A program made the translations under genes and the position numbers. 58,966 bases of DNA from CAWUKT01 sp963923035 (GTDB lineage Bacteria > Bacteroidota > Bacteroidia > J057 > JADKCL01). Location of the stretch: assembly GCA_963923035.1 (NCBI GenBank), contig CAWUKT010000043.1, positions 1 through 58,966 of the forward strand, in the 5' to 3' direction. Shown in pieces: positions 40,232 to 49,167 of this stretch (position 1 is the stretch's first letter; the number at the start of each line of letters is the position of its first letter). Under the pieces are notes generated by a model. It was given only the letters and a program-made list of their open reading frames with translations. It ran no database searches and had not been told where the DNA came from.

Positions 40232-40274
40232 TGCGGGTTTAATTTTTTCCCCTCCTATCCTTGCATTTTCACCT

Positions 40275-41306
40275 TTATTCAGGATTTACCCGCAGGACGA
40301 TCTTTCCCTTGATGCCACCTTTTTGCAACAGCTCGTGGGCCCGTCTCGCTTCGGTAAAAGGAATGATTTCTTCAATCACAGGGGAAATATGACCTGCTTC
40401 AAGCAATCGGAAAAGATCAGTCAAATCCTCCTTGAACCAATCTTCACGGTCTGTTCTCTGTTTCCCAATCGAGTAGAGTTGGGTGACATTCTTGTTGGAA
40501 AACAGCTTCCAGAATTTCCACCGAATGAGTTGCAGGTCGAGGAGGACGCGAATCCCCTGCAAAGTTGTCTTGGCGCCAGCGAACCCATAGGGAACCAAGA
40601 CCCCATTTTTCTTCAACGCTTTCCGCGATTGCCCCAAACTTTTCCCTCCAACCCCATCAAATGCGGCATCCAAGCCTGCTGGCCCCACCAAATCGCGGAT
40701 GCGTTGGAGGATATTTTCACGTTTGTAATCGATGGGGATGGTCCCATGGGCTTCCAAATGACCGTGTTGCTGCTTGGAAGCGGTTCCGAACATTTGGAGG
40801 CCGTAGTGTTGACCGAGTTGCATCAAGGCTGTCCCAACTGCTCCGGCCGCGCCGGTGATGAGGATTTTTTGTCCCTCTGAGACGGCGGCATACCGGAACA
40901 TCACTTGGTAGGCGGTCAGGTAGGAGAGGATCATGCTCACGGCATCGGGCGCGCTCAACCCGTCGGGAACCGGTACCAACCGGTCTTGATGAAGGCATAT
41001 GTATTCCGCGTAGGCACCGGTGACGGTGAGATCGGCCACCTTGTCGCCTTTCCGGAACTGTTGGACGGCTGCTCCGACCTTGTCAACCCTACCGACCATG
41101 TCGTAGCCCAGAGAAAAAGGCGGTTTCTTACCCTTTAATTCGGGATAAAGGCCCCTTCTGATCACGGTGTCCGTAAAGCAGGCGCTGGTCGCCAATACTT
41201 TGATCCGGACTTCATTGGGTCCCGGTTCCGGGAGCGTGGGCGCTTCCACGACCTCCAGGACTTCCGGACCGCCAAATTTTGTGAGGACGACTCTTTTGTA
41301 TGCCAT
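40275..41306 (-). CDS. Quinone oxidoreductase-like MDR enzyme
   Basis: The protein has 343 residues and is a zinc-free medium-chain dehydrogenase/reductase. The N-terminal GroES-like fold begins YKRVVLTKFGGPEVLEVVEAPTLPEPGPNEVRIKV. The Rossmann fold has ILITGAAGAVGTALMQLGQHYG, an AAGAVG loop for NADPH. There are no structural or catalytic zinc cysteines. This fits the QOR/zeta-crystallin group that reduces quinones or enals. It is divergent from nothing nearby and probably independent of the Crp-like regulator upstream, about 65 bp away and in the same direction, though co-transcription is possible. Confidence 0.9.
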   Translation of the reverse strand: MAYKRVVLTKFGGPEVLEVVEAPTLPEPGPNEVRIKVLATSACFTDTVIRRGLYPELKGKKPPFSLGYDMVGRVDKVGAAVQQFRKGDKVADLTVTGAYAEYICLHQDRLVPVPDGLSAPDAVSMILSYLTAYQVMFRYAAVSEGQKILITGAAGAVGTALMQLGQHYGLQMFGTASKQQHGHLEAHGTIPIDYKRENILQRIRDLVGPAGLDAAFDGVGGKSLGQSRKALKKNGVLVPYGFAGAKTTLQGIRVLLDLQLIRWKFWKLFSNKNVTQLYSIGKQRTDREDWFKEDLTDLFRLLEAGHISPVIEEIIPFTEARRAHELLQKGGIKGKIVLRVNPE

Positions 41307-41372
41307 GCAATCAAGTGTTAATACCTGATCACAAAGTTGGGGGAGGCACGTCCTTCAGAACGATGACTTAAG

Positions 41373-41957
41373 TTAAGAACTTGGCCCCTTGGCCATTCTT
41401 TTGCGGATCCGGCTGAGACTTTCCGGTTCTATGCCCAGCATGCTGGCGATGTATTTCTGGGGAACTCGCTGCACAAGTTCGGGACTTTCTTTGACGAAGT
41501 CCGCGTAGCGTTTTTCAGGGGAGTAGGCGGCCAGAGAAATGCCGAGTTCAATGGAGATTTTGACCAATCGTTGGTGGACTTGATGGGAAACGGTTTCAAA
41601 CTTGGGCATCCTGCGGTACAGCTCCAAGAGCGCATCGCGCTCGATTAGGAATACAATTGATTCTTCCAGGGCTTGAAAATTCATGCTGGACGGGGTGCCT
41701 TCGGAGAAGCTGGCCGTATCCGAAATCCAGTTGCCTTCCGTAGAAACATAGCACGTTTTTTCTTTGCCATCGTAATGGTGGTAATGGCGAATGCAGCCTT
41801 GCGCGAGGAAGGCCACAAATTCGCATTGTGCTCCCTCTTTCAGCAAATAGCTCCTCTTTTTGAGCGCCTTCTGGTGAAATACGTCACCTACGGCTGTGAT
41901 TTCATGCTCATCGAGTGGAATGAACTGATTTATTTCGGCAATCAACTTGTCTATCAT
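41373..41957 (-). CDS. Crp/Fnr-family transcriptional regulator
   Basis: The protein has 194 residues from ATG 41957; 41981 is also possible. The cupin-like cNMP-binding domain (LKKRSYLLKEGAQCEFVAFLAQGCIRHYHHYDGKEKTCYVSTEGNW) lacks the strict cAMP motif, as in many Bacteroidota Crp-like proteins. The C-terminal winged helix contains QRVPQKYIASMLGIEPESLSRIRKRMA, the recognition helix. It may regulate the adjacent quinone oxidoreductase gene, 66 bp downstream on the same strand. Confidence 0.9.
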   Translation of the reverse strand: MIDKLIAEINQFIPLDEHEITAVGDVFHQKALKKRSYLLKEGAQCEFVAFLAQGCIRHYHHYDGKEKTCYVSTEGNWISDTASFSEGTPSSMNFQALEESIVFLIERDALLELYRRMPKFETVSHQVHQRLVKISIELGISLAAYSPEKRYADFVKESPELVQRVPQKYIASMLGIEPESLSRIRKRMAKGPSS

Positions 41958-42079
41958 GTTTCGGAAGTATCTAGGAGCCACTGCATTGAGAACGGATGGC
42001 GACGGTCTTCTTTTGGTGGAGTTAAGTTAGGGAAATGGGGGGACAATTGAATTTGGGTTTTGCCTTGGTCGCCTCCTTC

Positions 42080-42373
42080 TCAGGGATCAATGACTTCCCA
42101 AGGGTTTTTCAACTCTGCCAAGCGCTTGTAATCATTTATAACAGATTTATCGTACTCTTTCAAGTCTTGAAACTCCGGATAGCTCTTTAATTTTTCAATG
42201 CTGTTCAACAAATATCCCTGCTGCCGCATCGTGTTCTTTCGGAGATTTTCGCAAATCCCCATTTGAGGCTCGAGCCGGTTGATTTTTTCGCACTGGTATC
42301 TCATATATTTCTCCGTGTCTTTACAAAAGTCCAGTACGCGAATGTGTTCTTCCAGGAAATCAATTGAACTCAT
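42080..42373 (-). CDS. Hypothetical helical protein
   Basis: The protein has 97 residues, helical throughout (FLEEHIRVLDFCKDTEKYMRYQCEKINR, LNSIEKLKSYPEFQDLKEYDKS), with three Cys in the first half. There is no signal or membrane segment. Family unknown. It stands alone, about 120 bp upstream of the Crp-like gene's start and on the same strand. Confidence 0.6.
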   Translation of the reverse strand: MSSIDFLEEHIRVLDFCKDTEKYMRYQCEKINRLEPQMGICENLRKNTMRQQGYLLNSIEKLKSYPEFQDLKEYDKSVINDYKRLAELKNPWEVIDP

Positions 42374-42565
42374 GATTGGTGGTATTAATGGGGGAGTGAA
42401 AAAAAAGTATGAAATGAATATTCGGCAATCGGAAGGTGCTCATGAAGCCCTAACAGTTGCAGTTATTTTTGTGTGTGATTGCTTAGATGGAACAAATGAG
42501 ATGCAATATAGGAAACCTAAGAACTCACCTTTTTACGTCGGGTCATGACATAATGATGGGGGGCG

Positions 42566-43036
42566 CTAGGTACGTTGTTTTCCCACCAGCCCATTCAATG
42601 CAAGGATCAGGAACCCCAAAGAGAGAAACTCCACGCCGACCCGGATCCAGTGCCAATTTCCCCAAATTTGAAGCTCCGTTTTCAACTGATCGGCCTCCAA
42701 AGCAGCCTCCAGAAACTGTTGATTGGCACCTTTGAAGTAGATGTAAAAGAAGCTGATGAAAGCGATCGCAAACACAGTGGAAACGACTGCATATCGGAGC
42801 GCCGGTGATTTTTTGACGAGGCAGTAGATGGTGAGGAGCAAGGGAATCACCGCGGCAATGATCGTCAAAATGGTGTAAAATTGGCCGATTTTCGGGCCAA
42901 ATTCAGCGTAGTAGCCATAGAATTCATTGGCCGGCAAACTCTTCCAGTAGGGGAGGAGGAGCAATCCTTCGGTGATCTGGCTCCCCAAGAAGATGGCGAA
43001 GACAGCAACCAATACAAACGCAAGCAAACGATTCAT
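42566..43036 (-). CDS. Four-helix membrane protein, possibly DUF1772-like
   Basis: The protein has 156 residues from the ATG at 43036, where MNRLLAFVLVAVFAIFLGSQ starts the first helix. Four hydrophobic helices are visible, with a conserved-looking loop LLLPYWKSLPANEFYGYYAEFG after the first. The layout resembles DUF1772/anthrone-oxygenase-like proteins, but this is a weak match. The longer upstream frame lacks sense before the Met chosen. Confidence 0.65.
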   Translation of the reverse strand: MNRLLAFVLVAVFAIFLGSQITEGLLLLPYWKSLPANEFYGYYAEFGPKIGQFYTILTIIAAVIPLLLTIYCLVKKSPALRYAVVSTVFAIAFISFFYIYFKGANQQFLEAALEADQLKTELQIWGNWHWIRVGVEFLSLGFLILALNGLVGKQRT

Positions 43037-43301
43037 AGCCGATTCATTTTCAATCAAGATAGCAAGATTTGGGGGCTCCTCGTGGGCTTTTAGGGAGAAT
43101 CGTGCGGAACATCGATTCATCAGGTTTGCCTTTATTTTCCACCACGTCAATTCTGAGATCTATTTCCCCGCCTCCCTCCGTTCCGCCCAATCCAGGGTTG
43201 GGATTTCTCCTTTGGAGCACTTTTCGTATATTAATTTGTTAGCTGGTTTTTAATTTTTCCGACAATCTCGGAATTGTTTACCCATCCTGGAATTACGTAC
43301 A

Positions 43302-46031
43302 ATGAAAAGCACATCCCGTTGTCTTGGCCCGTTTACTATTTTTTCATCTCCCCGTTCCCTCTTCCTGATCGCCACCATGCTGCTGCTTGGGCAGTCGCCC
43401 GCCTGGACGCAGGGTTCCAGCCTGGTTGTCTTGGGGCCGGGAGGGCTGAGCTATACGCCGTTTGCGATGGAAGGCCAATCCAACGCGGTCAATGTGATTC
43501 CTAATTTTTCCTACGCGGGGTATATGCGGGGAGGAGTGGCCCTTCCGAATATACCGGTGGCGGTGACCGTGACGCCTTCCGGCAGCGACGATACCCCTGC
43601 GATCCAGGCCGCGATCGACATGGTGGAAGCCCTGCCCCTCGATTCCAATGGGTTCCGCGGGGCGGTTTTGTTGGTGGCTGGATGCTACAACATTGACCAA
43701 CTTTTCATCGAGGCAAGTGGGGTCGTGTTGCGGGGAGAAGGCCAGGGATTGGACGGAACGGTGCTGAATGCCAAACTGTTGACGAAACACGATGTCATCA
43801 CGCTCCAGGGAAATGGCAGTGGTTTGCCGCGGCTGAATGCGACCCAACAGCCCATTACCTCGGCCTACGTCCCCGTGGGCACCTTCGAATTTGACGTCGC
43901 GGATGCCAGTGGATATGCCGTGGGAGACTCGATTGTGGTGGTCCGGACGCCCAATACTTTTTGGATCAACGACCTGGGAATGGATGCGGCGACTCTGTGT
44001 GGCGGCGACCCCAATTGTTCGGGCTGGACGCCCAACAGCTATACGATCAGCCACGAGCGGATCATCAGGGGCATCACCGGCAATACCATTACGGTGGACC
44101 TGCCGATTGTGGATGTCATGGAGACGCAGTACGGAGGCGGGGAAATTTACAAGATCAATGTCACGGGGAGAATCGAACACAGCGGAATCGAGCATTTGCG
44201 GATCATTTCGGACTACGATACCACGGATGTCGAGGATGAAGACCACGCCTGGATTGGGGTGCGGGTAAAAAGGGCGGTGAATTGCTGGGTAAAAAATGTC
44301 ACCGGGCAGCACATGGGTTACGGTACCGTTTCGATCTCCAACGAATCCAATTTCAATACGGTGCAGGAGTGCGCGACGCTCGATCCCATCTCCGAAATCA
44401 CCGGCGGCCGCCGGTACTCATTCAACATCTCCGATGGTCTGGGCAACCTCTTCCAGCGCAACTATACCCGCGGCGGCCGGCACGACCTGGTGACGGGCTC
44501 CCGCGTGACGGGCCCCAACGTCTTCCTCGACAACTATTGTACGAATGCCTATTCCGACATCGGCCCCCACCACCGGTGGGCCACCGGTCTCCTGTTCGAC
44601 AACGCCTTTGGCGGTCAGATGCGCGTGCAAAACCGGGGCAGCTCCGGAAGTGGGCACGGCTGGGCGGGGAATACCACTCTGTTCTGGAACCTGTTGTCGG
44701 AGGCGTCCGACATCAAGGTCGAGAGCCCCCGCGGTGGCATGAACTGGGGAATTGGCTGTACGGGCCAGAACCAGAATGGGGCCGGCTACTGGGAAAGCTG
44801 GAACTCCACCGTGGTGCCCCGCAGTCTATACCTCCAGCAATTGGAGGACCGCCTGGGACCGGCCGCGGTGAACAACATCGCGATCCCGGAGCAACTGACG
44901 GGAACCATTTTCCATATCCTGGCAGCCTGGGCCGGGGAAGCAGATTCGTTGGCTCCTTCATCCACCCAGACCCTGCTCGTCGCAGAAGATGCGCATGTCC
45001 GGGCCGGAAGCAATGTCAATACGAATTATGGGACGTCTACGCAGGTGCAGGTCAAAGAAAACAATGGCGTCAACCACAACAATGACCGGATCGCGTTCCT
45101 GAAATTCGACCTGAGCGGGATCACCGGCCCGATTTACAACGTCACCCTGCGCCTCAATGTGACCAATACGCCTCCCAATGCGGCGCAAAACAGCCTCCAT
45201 TTCGTCAGCGATGATACCTGGTCGGAATCCACGATTACCTGGAGCAACCAGCCGGCGGCCACCACCTTACTGGAGACCAAAGCGGTACCACTGGTCTCCG
45301 GCCAGTGGCTGGAATACGACGTGACGGGCATCGCCAAAGCGGAATTGGCGGGGGACGGCATCCTGAGTTTCCGCTTGTCGGAGTCCTCCATGAACAACCT
45401 GTATGCCTTCGTATCGAAGGAGGGCGGCGGTGGATTTATGCCCCAGATCGTCTATGACCTCGATTCCATTCCTCCGGTGGGAAGTTGCGACAACCTCATC
45501 TTGTCGACTGCCTGGGAACACTTCACAGCCGTCAAGCAAGGCGGGCATGCGCGACTGGATTGGAGTGGGTTCAATGGCTCAGAAGCGAAATCCTACGTGG
45601 TGGAATGGGGAATCAACGGTCGGGAATTCACCGCGATTGGCAGTCAGGATGCGCAAAGGGACCCGTACATTTTCATCCACCAACACCCTGCGTTGGGCAC
45701 CAATTACTACCGCATTCTCGAAGTCGATTTCAACGGCAAGACCTCCTATTCGAAAACCCAAAGCCTGGTTTTCCAGGCTGGCGACCTCAATCCCTATTTT
45801 TCCGTTTATCCCAATCCCTCCCCCGATACTATGCACCTGGAATGCTCTGAAAATCACCGGGTGGACCGCATTGAGATCTACTCTTTGTTGGGAGAACGCC
45901 TGCACACCCAAGCCAATCCCAGCCTGGACCCCCACATTCGGATTGACCTCTCGGGCCTGCCGGCCGGAATCTACTTGCTCAAAGTCGGCAGCCAAACCCA
46001 ACGGATCATCAAGGCCAATCCGGGGGATTGA
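43302..46031 (+). CDS. T9SS-exported beta-helix protein with DNRLRE (CBM96-like) domain
   Basis: This is a 909-residue protein with a signal peptide (LLLGQSPAWTQ). Residues about 85-480 look like a pectate-lyase-type parallel beta-helix: SGSDDTPAIQAAIDMVEALP, then GVVLRGEGQGLDGTVL and right-handed repeats such as IEHSGIEHLRII and GHGWAGNTTLFWN. Residues about 560-720 are a DNRLRE domain (AEDAHVRAGSNVNTNYGTST, IAFLKFDLSGI), the CBM96-like module of carbohydrate-active enzymes. The last 80 residues (FSVYPNPSPDTMHLE...GIYLLKVGSQTQRIIK) are the T9SS sorting domain. It is probably a surface polysaccharide-binding or lyase protein; no catalytic residues were assigned. Confidence 0.88.
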   Translation: MKSTSRCLGPFTIFSSPRSLFLIATMLLLGQSPAWTQGSSLVVLGPGGLSYTPFAMEGQSNAVNVIPNFSYAGYMRGGVALPNIPVAVTVTPSGSDDTPAIQAAIDMVEALPLDSNGFRGAVLLVAGCYNIDQLFIEASGVVLRGEGQGLDGTVLNAKLLTKHDVITLQGNGSGLPRLNATQQPITSAYVPVGTFEFDVADASGYAVGDSIVVVRTPNTFWINDLGMDAATLCGGDPNCSGWTPNSYTISHERIIRGITGNTITVDLPIVDVMETQYGGGEIYKINVTGRIEHSGIEHLRIISDYDTTDVEDEDHAWIGVRVKRAVNCWVKNVTGQHMGYGTVSISNESNFNTVQECATLDPISEITGGRRYSFNISDGLGNLFQRNYTRGGRHDLVTGSRVTGPNVFLDNYCTNAYSDIGPHHRWATGLLFDNAFGGQMRVQNRGSSGSGHGWAGNTTLFWNLLSEASDIKVESPRGGMNWGIGCTGQNQNGAGYWESWNSTVVPRSLYLQQLEDRLGPAAVNNIAIPEQLTGTIFHILAAWAGEADSLAPSSTQTLLVAEDAHVRAGSNVNTNYGTSTQVQVKENNGVNHNNDRIAFLKFDLSGITGPIYNVTLRLNVTNTPPNAAQNSLHFVSDDTWSESTITWSNQPAATTLLETKAVPLVSGQWLEYDVTGIAKAELAGDGILSFRLSESSMNNLYAFVSKEGGGGFMPQIVYDLDSIPPVGSCDNLILSTAWEHFTAVKQGGHARLDWSGFNGSEAKSYVVEWGINGREFTAIGSQDAQRDPYIFIHQHPALGTNYYRILEVDFNGKTSYSKTQSLVFQAGDLNPYFSVYPNPSPDTMHLECSENHRVDRIEIYSLLGERLHTQANPSLDPHIRIDLSGLPAGIYLLKVGSQTQRIIKANPGD

Positions 46032-46229
46032 GTCGATTTGCGATGCGCGATTTCGAACTTTACCCGCCATCTGCATTGGTATTGAAGTGTTAGCTTAGTC
46101 CGACTTTACAGCAAATAAAAAACGACTTTTGAACAAAATTTCTCTCCTGTCTTTTCCTGACCTTTACATCAGATTCAATGACGGTTGATCCGATCCAGGG
46201 GCAACCGACAAACTCGAAAAAAGACAGCC

Positions 46230-47177
46230 ATGAGCAAGAATAAATTCGGAAAAAAAGGGTGGACGCCCGAACGATTGGGAAGTTTGGCCGGGAAAACCTA
46301 TGTGATCACAGGAGCCAATACGGGGGCAGGATTCCAGGCGATCCGAATCTTGTTGGGAAAAGGGGCGGAGGTCTGCATGCTCAACCGAAATGAGCAAAAG
46401 TCCCGCAAAGCCATCGAGGATCTCCAAGCAGAATTCGGGGCCAAGGCCAAAGTATCCTTTGTCAAAATGGATTTGGCGGAATTGGCATCCGTGCGCCGGG
46501 CTGCGGATGAAGTATTGGCTAAGGTTCCGCACATCGAGGCCCTGATCTGCAACGCTGCGGTCGCCCAGGTGGCCAAGCAAAAGATGACCGTGGATGGATT
46601 CGAAAGTCAATTGGGCATCAATCACTACGGCCATTTTTTATTGATCAATCTCCTCTTTGACCGGGTGGAACAAAGCGGAAAAAGAATCGTCGTGGTGGGC
46701 AGCGAAGGCTATAAAATGGGATTGAAGACGATTCAATTCGACGACATGAACTTCGACCAGAACTACCATCCCAACCGGACCTGCTGCCACAGCAAATTGG
46801 CCCAGATGATGATTGGCTATGAATTGCAACACCGGGTCAGAGAGGCGAACAAGAACGTGGAGGTCTATGTCTGCCATCCCGGTGCGTCGAAAACATCCCT
46901 CATCAATGAAAATGCCAGTCTGTTTTCGCGGATCATGTTTGGGATGATGGCGATTTCCCCGATGTACCAGTCCGCGGAAAAGGGGGCCTATCCCGAGGCG
47001 ACGTGTGCGACCGAAAGCGATTTGAACCAGCGGGCCTACCACGGTCCGACGGGGCGGATGAACTGGGTGGGGCCGGTGGGCGAGTGCGACATGGAGCCTT
47101 TTGTGAAGGATAGAGAGATTGCGGGGAAATTGTGGGCCGTTTCCGAGGAGCAAACTGGGCGAAAATTTCAGTTATAG
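46230..47177 (+). CDS. Short-chain dehydrogenase lacking the catalytic Tyr
   Basis: The protein has 315 residues from the ATG at 46230. Its type is close to the retinol dehydrogenase/protochlorophyllide reductase SDRs. The cofactor loop TGANTGAG (27-34), LNRNEQKSRKA and the ICNAAV motif are present, as are Ser158 (VVVGSEGY) and Lys189 (HSKLAQ). The position four before Lys, normally Tyr in YxxxK, is Cys185 (T-C-C-H-S-K). Catalysis by the usual Ser-Tyr-Lys set is therefore doubtful. It is followed after 16 bp by an AraC regulator, probably one transcript. Confidence 0.88.
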   Translation: MSKNKFGKKGWTPERLGSLAGKTYVITGANTGAGFQAIRILLGKGAEVCMLNRNEQKSRKAIEDLQAEFGAKAKVSFVKMDLAELASVRRAADEVLAKVPHIEALICNAAVAQVAKQKMTVDGFESQLGINHYGHFLLINLLFDRVEQSGKRIVVVGSEGYKMGLKTIQFDDMNFDQNYHPNRTCCHSKLAQMMIGYELQHRVREANKNVEVYVCHPGASKTSLINENASLFSRIMFGMMAISPMYQSAEKGAYPEATCATESDLNQRAYHGPTGRMNWVGPVGECDMEPFVKDREIAGKLWAVSEEQTGRKFQL

Positions 47178-47193
47178 ATAAATTGGGTGTCAA

Positions 47194-48012
47194 ATGGAAG
47201 TTCCGGAACCGAAAGATAAAGGCAGGGTATTCATGACCTGCACGATGGACAAGGTGTTTACCTGGGAAAATGTCTCGCCCCAGCACATTCTGGCCTACAT
47301 TTTTGCGGGTGAACTGACCATGTCGTTTGGAAAAAGCACGCTGACCTTTGTGGCCGGTGATACCGTGTTGGTACCCAAGAACCAGTTGTCGCGGAGCGTG
47401 AAGACCCCCTTGGACGGAGAGCCCTTCAAATGCCTTTCCATTGCCCTGCCGGAAGAACAACTGCGTGCCTTTTACCTCAATCGTCCTTTGTTGGAGACCT
47501 GGACCGATAACTTTTCGAAGCGGAGGCCCGTTCAGCCGCATCCTCTGTTGGACAGCTTTTTTGGGTCCCTACTGCCTTATTTTGACATGCAGGACGACCT
47601 TCCGGGTCCATTGGTGGAGATCAAAATCCGGGAAGCATTGACGATCATCGACGCGGTGGACAAGCGGGCGAGTTCCGTTTTGGGCACCTTCAGCGAGATC
47701 GGGAAAATCGACCTGGAGAAATACATGGAGGAGCACTTCATGTACAATCTTCCTTTGGAGCGGTTTGCGTTTCTGACCGGGAGAAGCCTGACGACCTTCA
47801 AATCCGATTTCAAGAAGATTTTCAAAAACACGCCGGGCAAATGGCTCACGCAGAAACGGCTGAACCTGGCCCATTACAAGCTCGCAGATGAAAAGCAAAA
47901 AATCTCCGACGTCTACCATTCTGTAGGTTTTGAGAACCTTTCCCATTTTTCCTTTGCCTTCAAGAAAGCGTTTGGGTACAGCCCCAGCGCGTTGAAAAGC
48001 AATCAACTTTGA
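47194..48012 (+). CDS. AraC-family transcriptional regulator
   Basis: The protein has 272 residues. The N-terminal cupin-like sensor (about 20-150) includes AYIFAGELTMSFGKSTLTFVAGDTVLVPKN. The C-terminal double helix-turn-helix (about 175-270) includes LPLERFAFLTGRSLTTFKSDFKKIFKNTPGKWLTQKRLNLAHYKL and VYHSVGFENLSHFSFAFKKAFGYSPSAL. It probably controls the preceding SDR gene, with which it is co-directional and tightly spaced, and the following membrane protein gene, 16 bp later. The ligand is unknown. Confidence 0.92.
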   Translation: MEVPEPKDKGRVFMTCTMDKVFTWENVSPQHILAYIFAGELTMSFGKSTLTFVAGDTVLVPKNQLSRSVKTPLDGEPFKCLSIALPEEQLRAFYLNRPLLETWTDNFSKRRPVQPHPLLDSFFGSLLPYFDMQDDLPGPLVEIKIREALTIIDAVDKRASSVLGTFSEIGKIDLEKYMEEHFMYNLPLERFAFLTGRSLTTFKSDFKKIFKNTPGKWLTQKRLNLAHYKLADEKQKISDVYHSVGFENLSHFSFAFKKAFGYSPSALKSNQL

Positions 48013-48028
48013 ACCCAGCATTACCACC

Positions 48029-48544
48029 ATGGATTTGATCAAAGCAGCCACTGAATGGGCGAAAGCCGAAGTGTTTTCCTCTGTGTTTTTCATTGTCTTC
48101 GGGACCACCTTCGTCCTGGCCACTCTGGGATTTTGGCAATTGGGAAAAACCGAAATCGCCAAGGCCTTCATTTTTCCGACCCTGGTGGCCGGGATATTCC
48201 TCCTTACTGTGGGCCTGGGACTGTTTTTTCTCAATAAATCGAGGATTACGAGCTTCCCCGAGACTTACCAGCAGGATGCCCCTGCGTTTGTGGCCTCCGA
48301 ATTGGACCGCACCGAGCAGTCCATCCAGGAATACCAGCTGATCGTGTTCAAGGTCATCCCGCTCCTGATCGTGGCGGCAGCTTTGTTGCTGTTGTTTGTA
48401 AATACGCCCATTTGGCGGGCGATCAGCGCGACGGCGCTGGCCATGTTTGTGGTCATCGTCATGGTCGATTCCAATGCCCACGCCCGACTCAAGGATTACC
48501 ACGCCCAATTGGAGTTGGTGGACAAACCGACAGAACTGCCTTAA
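48029..48544 (+). CDS. Hypothetical four-helix membrane protein
   Basis: The protein has 171 residues with four predicted membrane helices (SSVFFIVFGTTFVLATLGFW, AFIFPTLVAGIFLLTVGLGL, IPLLIVAAALLLLFV, ISATALAMFVVIVMVD). It contains FPETYQQDAPAFVASELDRTE in the middle loop. It follows the AraC gene by 16 bp and is likely co-transcribed. No family is recognised. Confidence 0.75.
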   Translation: MDLIKAATEWAKAEVFSSVFFIVFGTTFVLATLGFWQLGKTEIAKAFIFPTLVAGIFLLTVGLGLFFLNKSRITSFPETYQQDAPAFVASELDRTEQSIQEYQLIVFKVIPLLIVAAALLLLFVNTPIWRAISATALAMFVVIVMVDSNAHARLKDYHAQLELVDKPTELP

Positions 48545-49167
48545 AAAGGGAATTGTGACTTGGGGGGAAATGGAGAAATAGCCTTCTCAATGGCGGGAGA
48601 CACCATCCAGGGATAAGATCAATGTAAAATCAAGAGCGCCGCCCCAAAAAGGCGTCGATTTCCTTCACCGGGTTTTCAAGGGTGAACCCGAAGGGAACGA
48701 TCAGGACAATGATGGACCAGATCAGGAAGGTGCGGCCTTTAGAAATACGCTTTGTGGTTACCATAGGAACTCCCAGCCGGAGGCTGGCCTCGCTTTCGTT
48801 GAACAGAAAGATACAGAATTTTGCGCTCTTTTGTCGCCTCATTTCCCTCTACTAGCTCAGGATTGAACCTGAAATTACGTCGGTGGACTTTACTGTGGTC
48901 GTTTTCCGGCCGCTCTCTCTTCTCGGCAATTTTCACTCAAGGGTCAGGGCTTTGGTGGTTGAAAATCCTGGGTGATATTTCAGAAATCTTTCAATTCTGC
49001 TTGGGATTCGTTCAGAATTACAATTCGGAATTGATTTTGGTTGCGAGGTGGGGAAATGGGGGAGGGGAAAAGAAATGAGAAAATACTGATCCAACTGGTT
49101 TACGTGTGTCCACAAATGAGGTGATCATTCTGTTCCCAGGCCTCCTGATTGGGGCAAAATCACGTCT
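48545..49167. other. Gene-poor region
   Basis: About 620 bp with no convincing gene. A 44-codon frame on the minus strand (48630-48764) encodes a possible single-helix peptide. Otherwise nothing recognisable; no tandem repeat or strong hairpin noticed. Confidence 0.5.
48630..48764 (-). CDS. Doubtful small membrane peptide
   Basis: A 44-residue frame (MVTTKRISKGRTFLIWSIIV...) with one hydrophobic helix and charged ends. The start is supported only by being the last Met before the helix. It may be a real short membrane peptide or chance. Confidence 0.25.
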   Translation of the reverse strand: MVTTKRISKGRTFLIWSIIVLIVPFGFTLENPVKEIDAFLGRRS

